Under the pieces are notes generated by a model. The model was not told the origin of the DNA. It was given only the letters and a program-made list of their open reading frames with translations, and did not search any database. The translations under genes and the position numbers were made by a program. From Alteromonadaceae bacterium (lineage in GTDB: Bacteria; Pseudomonadota; Gammaproteobacteria; Pseudomonadales; Cellvibrionaceae): a stretch of 34,519 nucleotides of DNA. The stretch is from the NCBI GenBank assembly GCA_002746115.1, contig NVXL01000009.1:1-34519 (forward strand), given 5' to 3'. This document shows, one piece after another, positions 8,837 through 18,400 of the stretch (position 1 is the stretch's first letter; each line of letters starts with the position of its first letter).

Positions 8837-9403
8837 ATGATAAATACCCATACGGCTGAGTTTGGCTTGAGCCTGCATCTTAGGCGCGTCCTCTTAGTGG
8901 TTGCGAGTTTGCTACTTTACGCCTGCGACAGCGCGGGGAGTCATGACGACTTACGTACCTACATTACCAAAACTAAAATGAGGCCAGCTGGCAGTATCAA
9001 GCCTCTTGAAGCTCCCAGGCCATACGAGGCTTACGTGTACAAGGCGACTGCAATGCGAAGCCCATTCGAGCGCCCAGTTGACGTCACCCAGCGGATTTTT
9101 ACGCAGGGGAGCTCTGAAGTAAAACCGGATAATATCCGTGTGAAGGAGTTTCTTGAGGATTTTGATTTAAGTGGTTTAAAAATGTCGGGGAGCATTGAGA
9201 AAGCGGGCAAATTATGGGCACTTATTTCCGATGAAACCGGGCGCGTACATTGGGTGACCGATGGCAATTACCTTGGTAAAAATCATGGCAAGATAGTTGA
9301 GGCTACAGAGCAAAAAATTGACATCGTTGAAATCGTTTCCAATGGTCTTGATGGCTGGATCGAAAGGCCACGTGTACTGGCATTATCAGAGCAGGAATTA
9401 TAA
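8837..9403 (+). CDS. pilP: Type IV pilus lipoprotein PilP
   Basis: PilP is an inner-membrane lipoprotein whose HR domain binds the N0 domain of PilQ, connecting PilNO to the secretin. The 188 aa product has a lipoprotein signal with basic residues (R16, R17), a hydrophobic run and the lipobox LYAC, giving lipidated C30. A flexible proline-containing segment follows, then the folded domain (about 100-180) with LSGLKMSGSIEKAGKLWALISDE and VHWVTDGNYLGKNHGKI. AGGAG at 8825-8829 precedes the ATG at 8837. The start is 4 bases after the pilO stop, and pilQ begins 2 bases after this gene, so the genes form one transcription unit. Confidence 0.95.
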   Translation: MINTHTAEFGLSLHLRRVLLVVASLLLYACDSAGSHDDLRTYITKTKMRPAGSIKPLEAPRPYEAYVYKATAMRSPFERPVDVTQRIFTQGSSEVKPDNIRVKEFLEDFDLSGLKMSGSIEKAGKLWALISDETGRVHWVTDGNYLGKNHGKIVEATEQKIDIVEIVSNGLDGWIERPRVLALSEQEL

Positions 9404-9405
9404 GC

Positions 9406-11556
9406 ATGTTTAGGTTCAAACTTATCATATCACTAACTCTCGCGCTGTTTAGCATCTCTGCCGAATGGGTAAATGCTGTAACATTGGAGGATATTTCCTT
9501 TCTTGAGTTGCCTGGGAATCGCGCAGAAATACGCTTAGTTTTCGACGGCACACCAACTGTGCCGAAAGGGTATACCATTGAGCAACCAGCACGCATCGTG
9601 TTGGATTTTGATGGCGTCACTAACGGCTTAGCACAAATGAAGTATGCTATGGGGGTAGGTGATGTGAGCAGTGCTGTGGTCGTCGCAGGTGGTGGCCGTA
9701 CTCGCTTGATTCTAAACCTTGATCGCTTAGTGGCCTACCGTTCAGTTGTTAATGGTAGTGAATTTGTCGTGGAAATTGGCGCCGAGGCAAGAGGCGTCGT
9801 AAGTGCAGTTGATGAAAATGGTGTTGTCAGCTCAGAGCTTCAATCAGCTAGCCGTATCAGTGATGTTGATTTTCGTCGTGGAGATGTTGGTGAAGGTAAG
9901 GTCATTATATCTTTAACAAATTCAGCGGTTAATGTTGATGTTGAAGAGGTTTCAGGTGGAATAAAAATCACATTCCTTGATACTGAGCTGCCTGTTGAAT
10001 TACGTAGAAAATTAGATGTCGTTGATTTTGCTACGCCAGTTTCGTTGTTGGCCTCTGTCGCTGAAGGTGGTAATTCGGTAGTAACTGTGTCCGCTAGTGG
10101 AGATTATGATTACCTTGCTTATCAAACAGATAATGAATATGTGCTCAGTGTTAAGCCTTTATCTGAACAAGAACTTGTTGAAAAGAAGAAAAAGTTCGCA
10201 TATGTAGGCGATCGTTTCTCGTTTAACTTCCAAGACATTGCTGTGCGTAGTGCTTTGCAGCTGCTTGCGGATTTCACCGATATGAATTTGGTCGCAAGTG
10301 ATACTGTAACAGGCAGTATTACCTTACGACTGGAGAATGTTCCGTGGGATCAGGCGCTTGATATTATCCTGAAAGCCAAAGGCTTAGATAAGCGGCTCGA
10401 AGGTAATGTGCTAATGGTTGCCCCTGCCGTGGAGATTGCCGAGCGAGAGCGCCAACAGATTGAGACTGCAAAGCAATTACAGGAATTGGCGCCATTGCGT
10501 ACAGAGTATATCCGTATACGTTATGCTAATGCTCGTGAGCTGTTTAGCCTATTCGCGGAATCCAGCGGTGGTGGCGGAGGCGGTGGGGCGGAGTCAGGTA
10601 ATGGCAGTACTACCACCGGTAGTATTTTATCTGAGCGCGGGACGGCTATTGTTGACGAGCGTACGAACTCAATTATTTTGACCGACACCGAAGAGAAAAT
10701 TAACGGGTTTAAGCGCCTAGTTGATCAGATCGATGTGCCTGTACGGCAGGTAATGATTGAGGCTCGCATCGTGCGCGCCAATACTGATTTTAGAAAGGAA
10801 TTGGGGGTTCGAATTTCCGGTGATGCCGTAGAGACTAGCAATAACGGTCGTGGAAATATATTCGAATTTACTGGTCGAATGGACGGTTTGGTAGCTAATA
10901 ATGGTGGCGTGGCCAGCTTGTTTCGGAATGACGGTACAGGTGTTTCCGTAGGTGAACGGGATCTTGTTAATTCTAGTTTGGTGGATTTAGGTGTTTTTGA
11001 CCCGGCAGGGGCATTTACTTGGAATATTATTGGATCTAACTTCTTGTTAGGCATGGAATTAAGTGCGCTGCAAGACACAGGGTTTGCAGAAATCGTCTCC
11101 CAGCCTAAAGTCATTACGCAGGATAAAAAGAAAGCCAGCATTGAGTCAGGTACTGAAGTGCCTTTTCAAGAAGAGTCGGCGAGTGGCGGCACAACAACTT
11201 CGTTTAAAGAGGCGGTATTGAAGTTGGATGTTACCCCGCAAATTACGCCGGATAACCGTATTATTATGGATCTTCATATCTCTCAAGACGCCATAAGCTC
11301 GATAGATGCCGCGAGTGGCATTCCAATTATTGACATTACTCAGTTAAAAACACAAGTTTTAGTGTCGGATGGCGAAACTATCGTGTTGGGTGGTATTTAT
11401 TCAACTGACTCTGTTGATGGTGTGACCAAAGTGCCTCTGCTAGGCGATATACCGTTTATTGGGCGTCTATTTAGGAAGACTACTCATAGTGAAACGAAGC
11501 GCGAGTTACTAATATTCATAACACCTAAAATTATGGCCAGTGACCTCATTGATTAA
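9406..11556 (+). CDS. pilQ: Type IV pilus outer-membrane secretin PilQ
   Basis: PilQ forms the multimeric outer-membrane pore through which the pilus passes. The 716 aa protein has a signal peptide (cleavage likely after VNA24) and two AMIN peptidoglycan-binding domains (about 25-125 and 150-245). An STN/N0 domain follows (about 270-341, VRSALQLLADFTDMNLVAS), then an N1/KH-like domain interrupted by a Gly-rich loop (about 387-400). The secretin core spans about 540-712 and ends with VPLLGDIPFIGRLF and RELLIFITPKI. GTEVPFQE and the paired beta motifs are intact. The ATG at 9406 lies 2 bases after the pilP stop. The seven-glycine run is coded by a G-rich stretch that could slip, but it sits in an ordinary linker. 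It is the last pil gene, with aroK 44 bases on. Confidence 0.97.
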   Translation: MFRFKLIISLTLALFSISAEWVNAVTLEDISFLELPGNRAEIRLVFDGTPTVPKGYTIEQPARIVLDFDGVTNGLAQMKYAMGVGDVSSAVVVAGGGRTRLILNLDRLVAYRSVVNGSEFVVEIGAEARGVVSAVDENGVVSSELQSASRISDVDFRRGDVGEGKVIISLTNSAVNVDVEEVSGGIKITFLDTELPVELRRKLDVVDFATPVSLLASVAEGGNSVVTVSASGDYDYLAYQTDNEYVLSVKPLSEQELVEKKKKFAYVGDRFSFNFQDIAVRSALQLLADFTDMNLVASDTVTGSITLRLENVPWDQALDIILKAKGLDKRLEGNVLMVAPAVEIAERERQQIETAKQLQELAPLRTEYIRIRYANARELFSLFAESSGGGGGGGAESGNGSTTTGSILSERGTAIVDERTNSIILTDTEEKINGFKRLVDQIDVPVRQVMIEARIVRANTDFRKELGVRISGDAVETSNNGRGNIFEFTGRMDGLVANNGGVASLFRNDGTGVSVGERDLVNSSLVDLGVFDPAGAFTWNIIGSNFLLGMELSALQDTGFAEIVSQPKVITQDKKKASIESGTEVPFQEESASGGTTTSFKEAVLKLDVTPQITPDNRIIMDLHISQDAISSIDAASGIPIIDITQLKTQVLVSDGETIVLGGIYSTDSVDGVTKVPLLGDIPFIGRLFRKTTHSETKRELLIFITPKIMASDLID

Positions 11557-11600
11557 ACATGACCTTAGCGGGTGCAGAGTTAACATTGTAGATATAAATT

Positions 11601-12119
11601 GTGATAAATAAAATAGTGTTAGTAGGTCCCATGGGGGCTGGTAAATCGACGATTGGTCGTCAGCTTGCAGCTAAGCAAGATTACGAATTTGTCGATACTG
11701 ATAATGTGATCGAAGAGCGCACTGGCGCAGATATTCCGTGGATATTTGATGTTGAAGGCGAAGACGGCTTTCGAGTACGTGAAGCGAACGTGCTTGCGGA
11801 TGTCGTGACTCAGTCCGATATCATTATCGCGACGGGGGGAGGCATTATATTGTTGGATAAGAATCGTGAAAAGCTACGCTCGATGTCTGGTGGTATAGTG
11901 GTTTATTTACGTGCGAGCGTAGAGCAGTTGGTTGAACGAACATATCGAGATAAAAAACGTCCCTTATTACAAGTAGACGACCCTAAAGCAAAAATAATTG
12001 AGCTATTCGAATTTCGCGATCCGTTATATCGCGAGATTGCGGATCACGTTGTTAGCACAGACGGTTGCACTATTAAATCCGTCGTACAAAAAATATCCGA
12101 TTTCGCTGACCAATCATAA
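11601..12119 (+). CDS. aroK: Shikimate kinase
   Basis: The enzyme phosphorylates shikimate to shikimate-3-phosphate with ATP, in the chorismate pathway. The 172 aa product has Walker A GPMGAGKS (9-16), the shikimate-binding D34 (VDTD) and R58 (GFR), GGG (79-81) and the lid arginine in KKRPLL (R121). These positions match E. coli AroK numbering. The start is GTG at 11601 with only a weak ribosome site. The place between pilQ and aroB is the classic arrangement in Pseudomonas and its relatives. Confidence 0.96.
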   Translation: MINKIVLVGPMGAGKSTIGRQLAAKQDYEFVDTDNVIEERTGADIPWIFDVEGEDGFRVREANVLADVVTQSDIIIATGGGIILLDKNREKLRSMSGGIVVYLRASVEQLVERTYRDKKRPLLQVDDPKAKIIELFEFRDPLYREIADHVVSTDGCTIKSVVQKISDFADQS

Positions 12120-12121
12120 GT

Positions 12122-12153
12122 TGACTAAAGCTAGGTAAACTAGGTTTTAGTCA
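12122..12153. other. Intergenic hairpin between aroK and aroB
   Basis: An outer stem TGACTAAA/TTTAGTCA (12122-12129, 12146-12153) and an inner stem CTAG/CTAG (12131-12134, 12140-12143) close a 5-base loop (GTAAA). There is no T-run, so termination is unlikely. It could be an RNA processing or stability element, or an operator between the two genes. Confidence 0.5.
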
Positions 12154-12183
12154 TCGACAACATACCTTATTGAGCGAACCCCG

Positions 12184-13272
12184 ATGGCTGAATTAAAAGT
12201 AGATTTAGGTGAGCGTAGTTACCCTATTTTTATTGCTGAAGACATACTTACAAAACCTGAACTGTTTCGGCCGTATGTGGATGCTAGTCAGGTATTAGTA
12301 GTAACCAATACCACCGTTGATAAGCTGTATGGTGATGCATTGATGTCGACGCTGTCGTTTGCATCAAAGCTTGATAAAGTAGTATTGCCGGATGGTGAAC
12401 AATTTAAACACCTTGATACGGTCAACAAGATTTTCGATGCCTTGCTTGAGAAAAAACATAACCGTAAAACGACCTTAATTGCGTTGGGTGGCGGCGTCGT
12501 TGGTGATATGGTGGGCTTTGCAGCTGCTTGTTACCAGCGTGGCGTTAGCTTTATTCAGGTGCCTACGACAGTGCTTTCCCAAGTAGACTCGTCTGTTGGT
12601 GGCAAGACTGGAGTTAATCACCCCTTAGGGAAAAATATGATAGGGGCGTTTCATCAGCCCAATTCCGTGGTGATTGATGTCAGTGTACTGCAGTCTTTAC
12701 CAGATCGTGAAGTCTCAGCGGGCATTGCTGAAATTATTAAATATGGGTTAATCGCGGATTACCCTTTCTTTTGTTGGCTCGAAGAAAACGTGGAAGCTCT
12801 ACGGAGCCGTCAGATTGATGCGCTTATCTACGCTATTGAGAAATCATGTCAAACGAAAGCAGATATTGTCGCCGAAGATGAGCGTGAAGGTGGTATTCGT
12901 GCGATATTGAATCTCGGGCATACCTTTGGGCATGCGATTGAAGCTTTTTTGGGTTACGGTACTTGGCTTCATGGGGAGGCTGTTGGTGCGGGTATGGCGA
13001 TGGCTTGCGATTTGTCTGAGCGTTTAGGTTGGATTGACGCTGCTATGGTTGAGCGTGTAGACGCATTACTGGTAAAGTCTGGACTTCCGATAGCGCCGCC
13101 ACCGGAGATGGATTCAGAAGTTTTCATGAAGTATATGAGTGTCGATAAAAAAGTTTTAGATGGCACTTTAAGATTGGTATTGTTAGCATCGTGCGGCAAA
13201 GCGATTGTGACCAGTGATTTTGATAGCAGTAAACTCGAAGAAACCTTCGAAAAATACCATTCTCTTGATTGA
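12184..13272 (+). CDS. aroB: 3-dehydroquinate synthase
   Basis: AroB converts DAHP to 3-dehydroquinate with NAD+ and a divalent metal, the second step of the shikimate pathway. The 362 aa product is the usual length. NAD-binding [11 protein letters not shown] and the active-site stretch [20 protein letters not shown] and [10 protein letters not shown] are intact. The three metal ligands are E183 ([10 protein letters not shown]), H246 (NLGHTFGHA) and H263 ([10 protein letters not shown]). The ATG at 12184 begins [15 protein letters not shown], which aligns well with the family start. It lies 64 bases after aroK, with a hairpin between, and is followed 98 bases later by the SPOR-domain gene, as in many gammaproteobacteria. 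Confidence 0.97.
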   Translation: MAELKVDLGERSYPIFIAEDILTKPELFRPYVDASQVLVVTNTTVDKLYGDALMSTLSFASKLDKVVLPDGEQFKHLDTVNKIFDALLEKKHNRKTTLIALGGGVVGDMVGFAAACYQRGVSFIQVPTTVLSQVDSSVGGKTGVNHPLGKNMIGAFHQPNSVVIDVSVLQSLPDREVSAGIAEIIKYGLIADYPFFCWLEENVEALRSRQIDALIYAIEKSCQTKADIVAEDEREGGIRAILNLGHTFGHAIEAFLGYGTWLHGEAVGAGMAMACDLSERLGWIDAAMVERVDALLVKSGLPIAPPPEMDSEVFMKYMSVDKKVLDGTLRLVLLASCGKAIVTSDFDSSKLEETFEKYHSLD

Positions 13273-13370
13273 GATGCCTGTCACCACTGCTCAAACTTGT
13301 TAAGCGTAAATTGCAGCGCAAACACTATCCTTTGCTGATTCTTGATTTTTTCTCTTTTGGGTAAATAGCA

Positions 13371-15110
13371 TTGGGTAGTCCCAGTTTTCGAGCGGAGCTC
13401 TCAGAGCAACTATCCTTCGCCGGTGCGAAAGATTCGTCCGTGTCCGTTAATCCTAGGTATTATGAAACCCCAGCCCTTAAAAACCTAACTCAACAGCTGA
13501 CACATCAAGCTTGTTTTGGTGACGGTATTTCCCTCGTACAAGGTGAGCCAAAGAGTGGCAAGAGTACGGCTGCCTTTCAACTAGAAAAAGCGCTTAATAA
13601 TACTGCGCAATTGCATCTCTTGAGTTTACATGGTGATACACAGGCGCCTGAGCTAATAAAATTGCTTGTGCAGGGTTTTGTTTTAGATGTTGAGCAAAGC
13701 TCTACCGGTGAGCAGATTGCAGCGCTACGCAATTTTTGTCAGCTATTGGAGCAGGAGCAGCGTCTAGCAGCGCTGTTAATCGATAATGCGCATCATATTA
13801 GCGAGCAAGCTCTAGGTATTTTGTTGAGCTTGTTGCAAGGGCAGGCTGAAGGAGGTGTGGGTTTACATATCGCTTTCTTTGCAGAGCCAGGTTTGGATGT
13901 GCTCATGGATAAGCTTCAAGTGCTTGACGTAGCGGTATACGACTTTGATATTCCTCATTTAATGCAAGCTGAAGTTCCCGGTTTTTTACGTTCCAGTAAT
14001 TTCGATCTGTTGTCCCGGGACGACGATATGTTGCTTGCTGCGTGGGAGATCTCCGAAGGTCTCGTCGGATCAGTGCTAGCGTTTGCTGAGGCAAATGTAA
14101 AGTCGTCAGAGAAGTCTACGGGGGGCGTAGAGGAAAAGGGTAAGCCTGTTGCGCCACTACCTATTCTTCATTTGTCGCTGATTGGACTGCTGTTGTTAGT
14201 TTTATTGTTTGGTGCTTGGTTTAAACACCAAAATACCACCACTTCATCAGACCTAGAGGCTGATTCTGACCCTGTTATTAGCCTATATACCCAAGATGTT
14301 AATGTTTTATCGAAGCCCCCTGATGAAATTGAACTCGCTGATACTGGTTCGGGTGAGTCGCTTAAAAAACATGGTGATGATGTCAAAAAAACGATCAGTT
14401 TCGAGAGCAGTACCACGAATGATTCTGTCGAAAGCGATTATATCAATCTTCCCGACCGTCGATTCGACAGCAAACCAATTAACTTGACTGGGTTAGGGCA
14501 GGAGCTATTAGATGAGCAAAGCCCCTTAGCAGAGGGGGCTTTCGTTTCTCTCGATATTCGAAGTATGGGTAGTCCGCTACCTCAATTATCTGTACCGTCA
14601 ATCGATGCTGCGCTCTTGTCCGGAGGAGCCCGTGAGGAGTCTGAAGATGATGCGGAAACTCTTGGTTCACCGGTTGCAGATACGCTCAGCAGTGTAAGTG
14701 CTTCTGCCGCTTCAGGGAAAGGCAGGTCAGCAGAACGTCTAGCTCAAGGTGCAGGTAAGCGATCCGCCATCGTCAAGACAGCTAAAGTCAAGACAGCTAA
14801 AGTCAAGACAACTAAAGATGAGTCTTTTTTGCTGGCGCAAGGTTCTGGAAAATATACCCTGCAAGTGATAGCTGCCAGTAAACAGGAGTTACTTCGAGAA
14901 TACATTGCCCGACAACCCAATCGTAGCGCATTATATTTGTTCCGGGGTGAGCGTGAGGGGAAGCGTTGGTATGTTGTTGTTGAAGGGGTATACAACTCTC
15001 GAGAACTTGCTTTACAGGCAATTCGCCGTTTGCCTCCAGAGCAGTCCAAAGGTGGCCCGTGGCCGAGAAAGTTAAAGGTTATTCAAGAAGAAATTCGAAA
15101 AATTCGATAA
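13371..15110 (+). CDS. AAA ATPase/SPOR-domain cell-division-associated protein (DamX-like)
   Basis: This protein probably senses denuded septal glycan and acts in cell division, by analogy with DamX, which lies at the same place after aroB. It has an N-terminal ExeA-like ATPase domain with Walker A GEPKSGKST (about 58-66) and a Walker B-like LLIDNAHH. One membrane helix lies at about 263-284, so the ATPase faces the cytoplasm. A long low-complexity acidic/Ser linker follows, with three AKVKT repeats (about 468-482). A C-terminal SPOR domain (about 494-579, YTLQVIAASKQELL and WYVVVEGVYNSRELA) would be periplasmic. The 579 aa start at TTG 13371 is uncertain: no ATG lies near the beginning and the ribosome site is poor. 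A GTG at 13440 is an alternative. Domain identity is good; the symbol is left blank because orthology to damX is inferred from context. Confidence 0.85.
   Translation: MGSPSFRAELSEQLSFAGAKDSSVSVNPRYYETPALKNLTQQLTHQACFGDGISLVQGEPKSGKSTAAFQLEKALNNTAQLHLLSLHGDTQAPELIKLLVQGFVLDVEQSSTGEQIAALRNFCQLLEQEQRLAALLIDNAHHISEQALGILLSLLQGQAEGGVGLHIAFFAEPGLDVLMDKLQVLDVAVYDFDIPHLMQAEVPGFLRSSNFDLLSRDDDMLLAAWEISEGLVGSVLAFAEANVKSSEKSTGGVEEKGKPVAPLPILHLSLIGLLLLVLLFGAWFKHQNTTTSSDLEADSDPVISLYTQDVNVLSKPPDEIELADTGSGESLKKHGDDVKKTISFESSTTNDSVESDYINLPDRRFDSKPINLTGLGQELLDEQSPLAEGAFVSLDIRSMGSPLPQLSVPSIDAALLSGGAREESEDDAETLGSPVADTLSSVSASAASGKGRSAERLAQGAGKRSAIVKTAKVKTAKVKTTKDESFLLAQGSGKYTLQVIAASKQELLREYIARQPNRSALYLFRGEREGKRWYVVVEGVYNSRELALQAIRRLPPEQSKGGPWPRKLKVIQEEIRKIR
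14772..14816 (+). repeat. Three tandem 15-bp repeats inside the SPOR-protein gene
   Basis: Units GTCAAGACAGCTAAA at 14772, 14787 and 14802, the last with one change (AACT). They stay in frame and encode the VKTAK repeats of the periplasmic linker, a likely site of copy-number change between strains. Confidence 0.9.
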
Positions 15111-15150
15111 GGTTAACCATGGTTTTAACGGAAGTTTCTGAGGCCATTAC

Positions 15151-15180
15151 TTGACTATTTCAGAGCTAAATGACGATAAT
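15151..15180 (+). promoter_or_regulatory. Candidate sigma-70 promoter for gltBD
   Basis: TTGACT (15151-15156) and GATAAT (15175-15180) have an 18-base spacer. Each differs from consensus at one position. The pair lies in the 290-base leader before gltB, leaving a transcribed leader of about 210 bases. Apart from this and the hairpin at 15337 I see nothing else in 15111-15400. Confidence 0.5.
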
Positions 15181-15336
15181 TAGCTTGTTTTCCGTGTTAT
15201 CTGTAGAAAAAAACACCCAGATTTGGAGCAGGTTGCTGGTTATGCTTGCCAGAATTTGCTTCTCCTAGTATCATTCTGCGCCCATTTGCGTGCGCGGCGC
15301 GTGTTCGTTACTTCAGCGTTGTCGTTGATAAGTGAT

Positions 15337-15355
15337 CGAAGGTTTTAAGCCTTCG
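15337..15355 (+). other. Short hairpin in the gltB leader
   Basis: CGAAGG (15337-15342) pairs with CCTTCG (15350-15355) around a 7-base loop, about 45 bases before the gltB ATG. There is no T-run. A regulatory role in the leader is possible but not shown. Confidence 0.35.
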
Positions 15356-15400
15356 GCTACGGCAACAAATTGATAAGCAAGACAAATTTTTTAAGCGAAA

Positions 15401-18400
15401 ATGCCTATGAGTACCGGTCTTTACAATATAGACGAGTTTAAAGACAACTGTGGTTTTGGACTAATTGCCCATATTAAAGGGAAGGTCAGTCATAAGTTGC
15501 TGAAAACAGGTATTGAAGCGCTGACCTGCATGACCCATCGCGGCGGTATTGCTGCGGATGGTAAAACTGGAGACGGTTGTGGTTTGCTCATTCAAAAACC
15601 CGATAGCTTTCTGCGCAAAATCGCGCAAGAACAGGCGGGTATTACCTTGGCCGACAATTATGCTGTCGGGGCTCTCATGTTTAGTCGTGATGCCGATGAA
15701 GAAGCGGCCGCTAAGAATGTGCTTGAGCAAGAGCTGGAGCGTGAAGGGCTTACAGACTATGCATGGCGTGAAGTCCCGACAGACTCTGCATGCTTAGGGC
15801 CAATCGCCCTAGAATCAAGGCCTTCTTTTTATCACCTCCTTGTGAACGCAGAAGATTTAGGTGAGGCCGAGTTCGACGCTAAACTGTTTGTGATTCGTCG
15901 TCGTACAGAAATACGTTTGGCTGCAGACGAAGCTTTTTATATTGCGAGTTTGAGCGCAAAAGTCCTATCCTATAAAGGCCTTATGATGCCAGTGGACTTG
16001 CCAAAATTCTATCTTGATTTGGCAGACTCAAGCCTTGAAACCGCTATTTGTGTGTTCCACCAGCGCTTCTCAACTAACACCTTACCTAAGTGGCCTCTAG
16101 CGCAACCGTTCAGATTGCTGGCGCACAACGGGGAAATCAATACCATTACCGGTAACCGGAATTGGGCCGCAGCGCGAACTAATAAGTTCAAAACTGAGCT
16201 GTTGCCGGATCTCGAAACTATTGTTCCGCTTGTAAATCGTACCGGCTCTGACTCTTCGAGCTTAGATAACATGCTTGAGCTACTGTTGATCGGTGGTATG
16301 GACTTGCATAGAGCTGCCCGAATGCTCATTCCACCGGCTTGGCAAAACAGTCCGGGTATGGATGATGAACTACGTGCTTTTTATGAATATAACTCTAAAC
16401 ATATTGAGCCTTGGGACGGGCCTGCGGGCTTAGTGTTGACCGATGGCCGCTATGCGGTATGCACACTCGACCGTAATGGTTTACGCCCATCTCGCTGGGT
16501 GATTACGGATGATGATATTATTACTGTTGCTTCGGAAATTGGTGTTTACGACTACAAGCCAGAAAACGTTGTCGCCAAGGGGCGCCTGGGGCCAGGCCAA
16601 ATTTTGTCGATTGATACTCATACAGGCACCTTGCTCAATACGGAAGCCGTCGATCGCAAATTGAAAGAAAGTAAGCCGTATCGCCGTTGGCTTAATGATA
16701 AATCCTTGAGGATTTCTGATTTGGTCGGGGCAGATAATACCCCTAGTGGCTTAAGTGGCGACCAAATGGAAGCTGCAGAAAAACTGTACCAAGTCAGTCT
16801 AGAAGAAAAAACTCAAGTCATTCGTCCGTTGATCGACTCCGGCTTAGAGGCTGTGGGCTCCATGGGCGATGACACCCCAATGGCGGTGCTGTCTCTACAG
16901 CAGCGCTCTTTGTACGACTATTTCCGTCAACAGTTTGCTCAGGTTACCAATCCACCGATTGATCCTTTGCGCGAAGCGATTGTTATGTCCTTGGAGACCT
17001 GCCTTGGGCCGGAGCTTTCGGTTTTTGATGAAACAGAAGCGCATGCCGATCGCGTGATCTTGTCTAGTCCAGTGTTATCTCCGGCTAAATTTCGTGCCTT
17101 ACAAGGGCTGGAGCGGGAAGGTTATATCGCTAAGACTTTCGACCTAAACTACGAACTAGGCCATCTTGACCTAAAGCAAGCGCTCGAATTGTTGCTTGGT
17201 GAAGTTGTCAGTGCTGTGCGTGATGATAGCGTCAGTTTGATAATTCTTAGTGACGTTCAAATTAACGAGAAGTCATTGCCTATCCACGCCTTGTTGGCAA
17301 TGGGAGCTGTGCATCATCGCTTGATCACTCTGGGTTTACGTTGTGATGCCAATATTATTGTAGAGACCGCCTCTGCGCGGGATTCGCATGCAATCGCAAC
17401 ATTACTTGGGTATGGCGCAACAGCGGTCTACCCGTACTTGAGTTATCACATCATTGAGCAACTGACCAATGATGATGAGCTATTGATAGATACCCAAGAT
17501 GCCTATTTGAACTATCAGAAGGGAATTGATAAAGGTTTATTAAAAATACTCTCAAAAATGGGTATTTCTACGGTTGCTTCTTATCGCGGCTCGCAGCTCT
17601 TTGAAGCCGTTGGTTTGGCGGAAGAAGTTGTTGAAATGTGTTTTACCGGAACCAGTAGTCGTATCAAGGGAGCTGATTTTACTGATCTAGAAACCGACCA
17701 GAAAGCGCTCTCTAAGACAGCCTGGAAGAGCCGTTACAAATTGTCTCCTGGCGGCTTGCTCAAGTACGTTCACGGACAGGAATATCATGCATTTAACCCT
17801 GATGTAGTTAAGCAGCTGCAAGAAGCTGTGCAAACGGGTAATTATTCTGCTTGGCGTGACTATTCGAGTTTGGTAAACAATCGCCCGGTAGCGACGTTGC
17901 GTGATTTGTTGAAAGTGCAACTCTGTGCCGAACCGATTCCAATAGAGGAAGTTGAACCAATCGACGCTATCATTCGTCGCTTTGATTCTGCAGGGATGTC
18001 ACTAGGCGCACTTAGCCCCGAAGCTCACGAAGCTTTGGCTGAAGCGATGAATCGATTGGGCGGCCGCTCTAACAGTGGTGAAGGTGGTGAAGATCCTTCT
18101 CGATTCGGTACTAATCGCGTATCTAAGATTAAGCAAATTGCTTCGGGTCGTTTTGGCGTTACACCGCATTACTTGGTCAACGCTGAAGTTCTCCAAATTA
18201 AAGTCGCACAGGGTGCTAAGCCTGGTGAAGGAGGGCAGTTACCCGGTGGCAAAGTTAATAAGCTGATTGCTCGTCTCCGTCACTCTGTGCCTGGTGTCAC
18301 TCTGATTTCTCCGCCACCACATCACGATATTTATTCTATTGAAGATTTAGCTCAGCTTATTTTCGATTTGAAGCAAGTGAATCCAGATGCTTTGATATCG

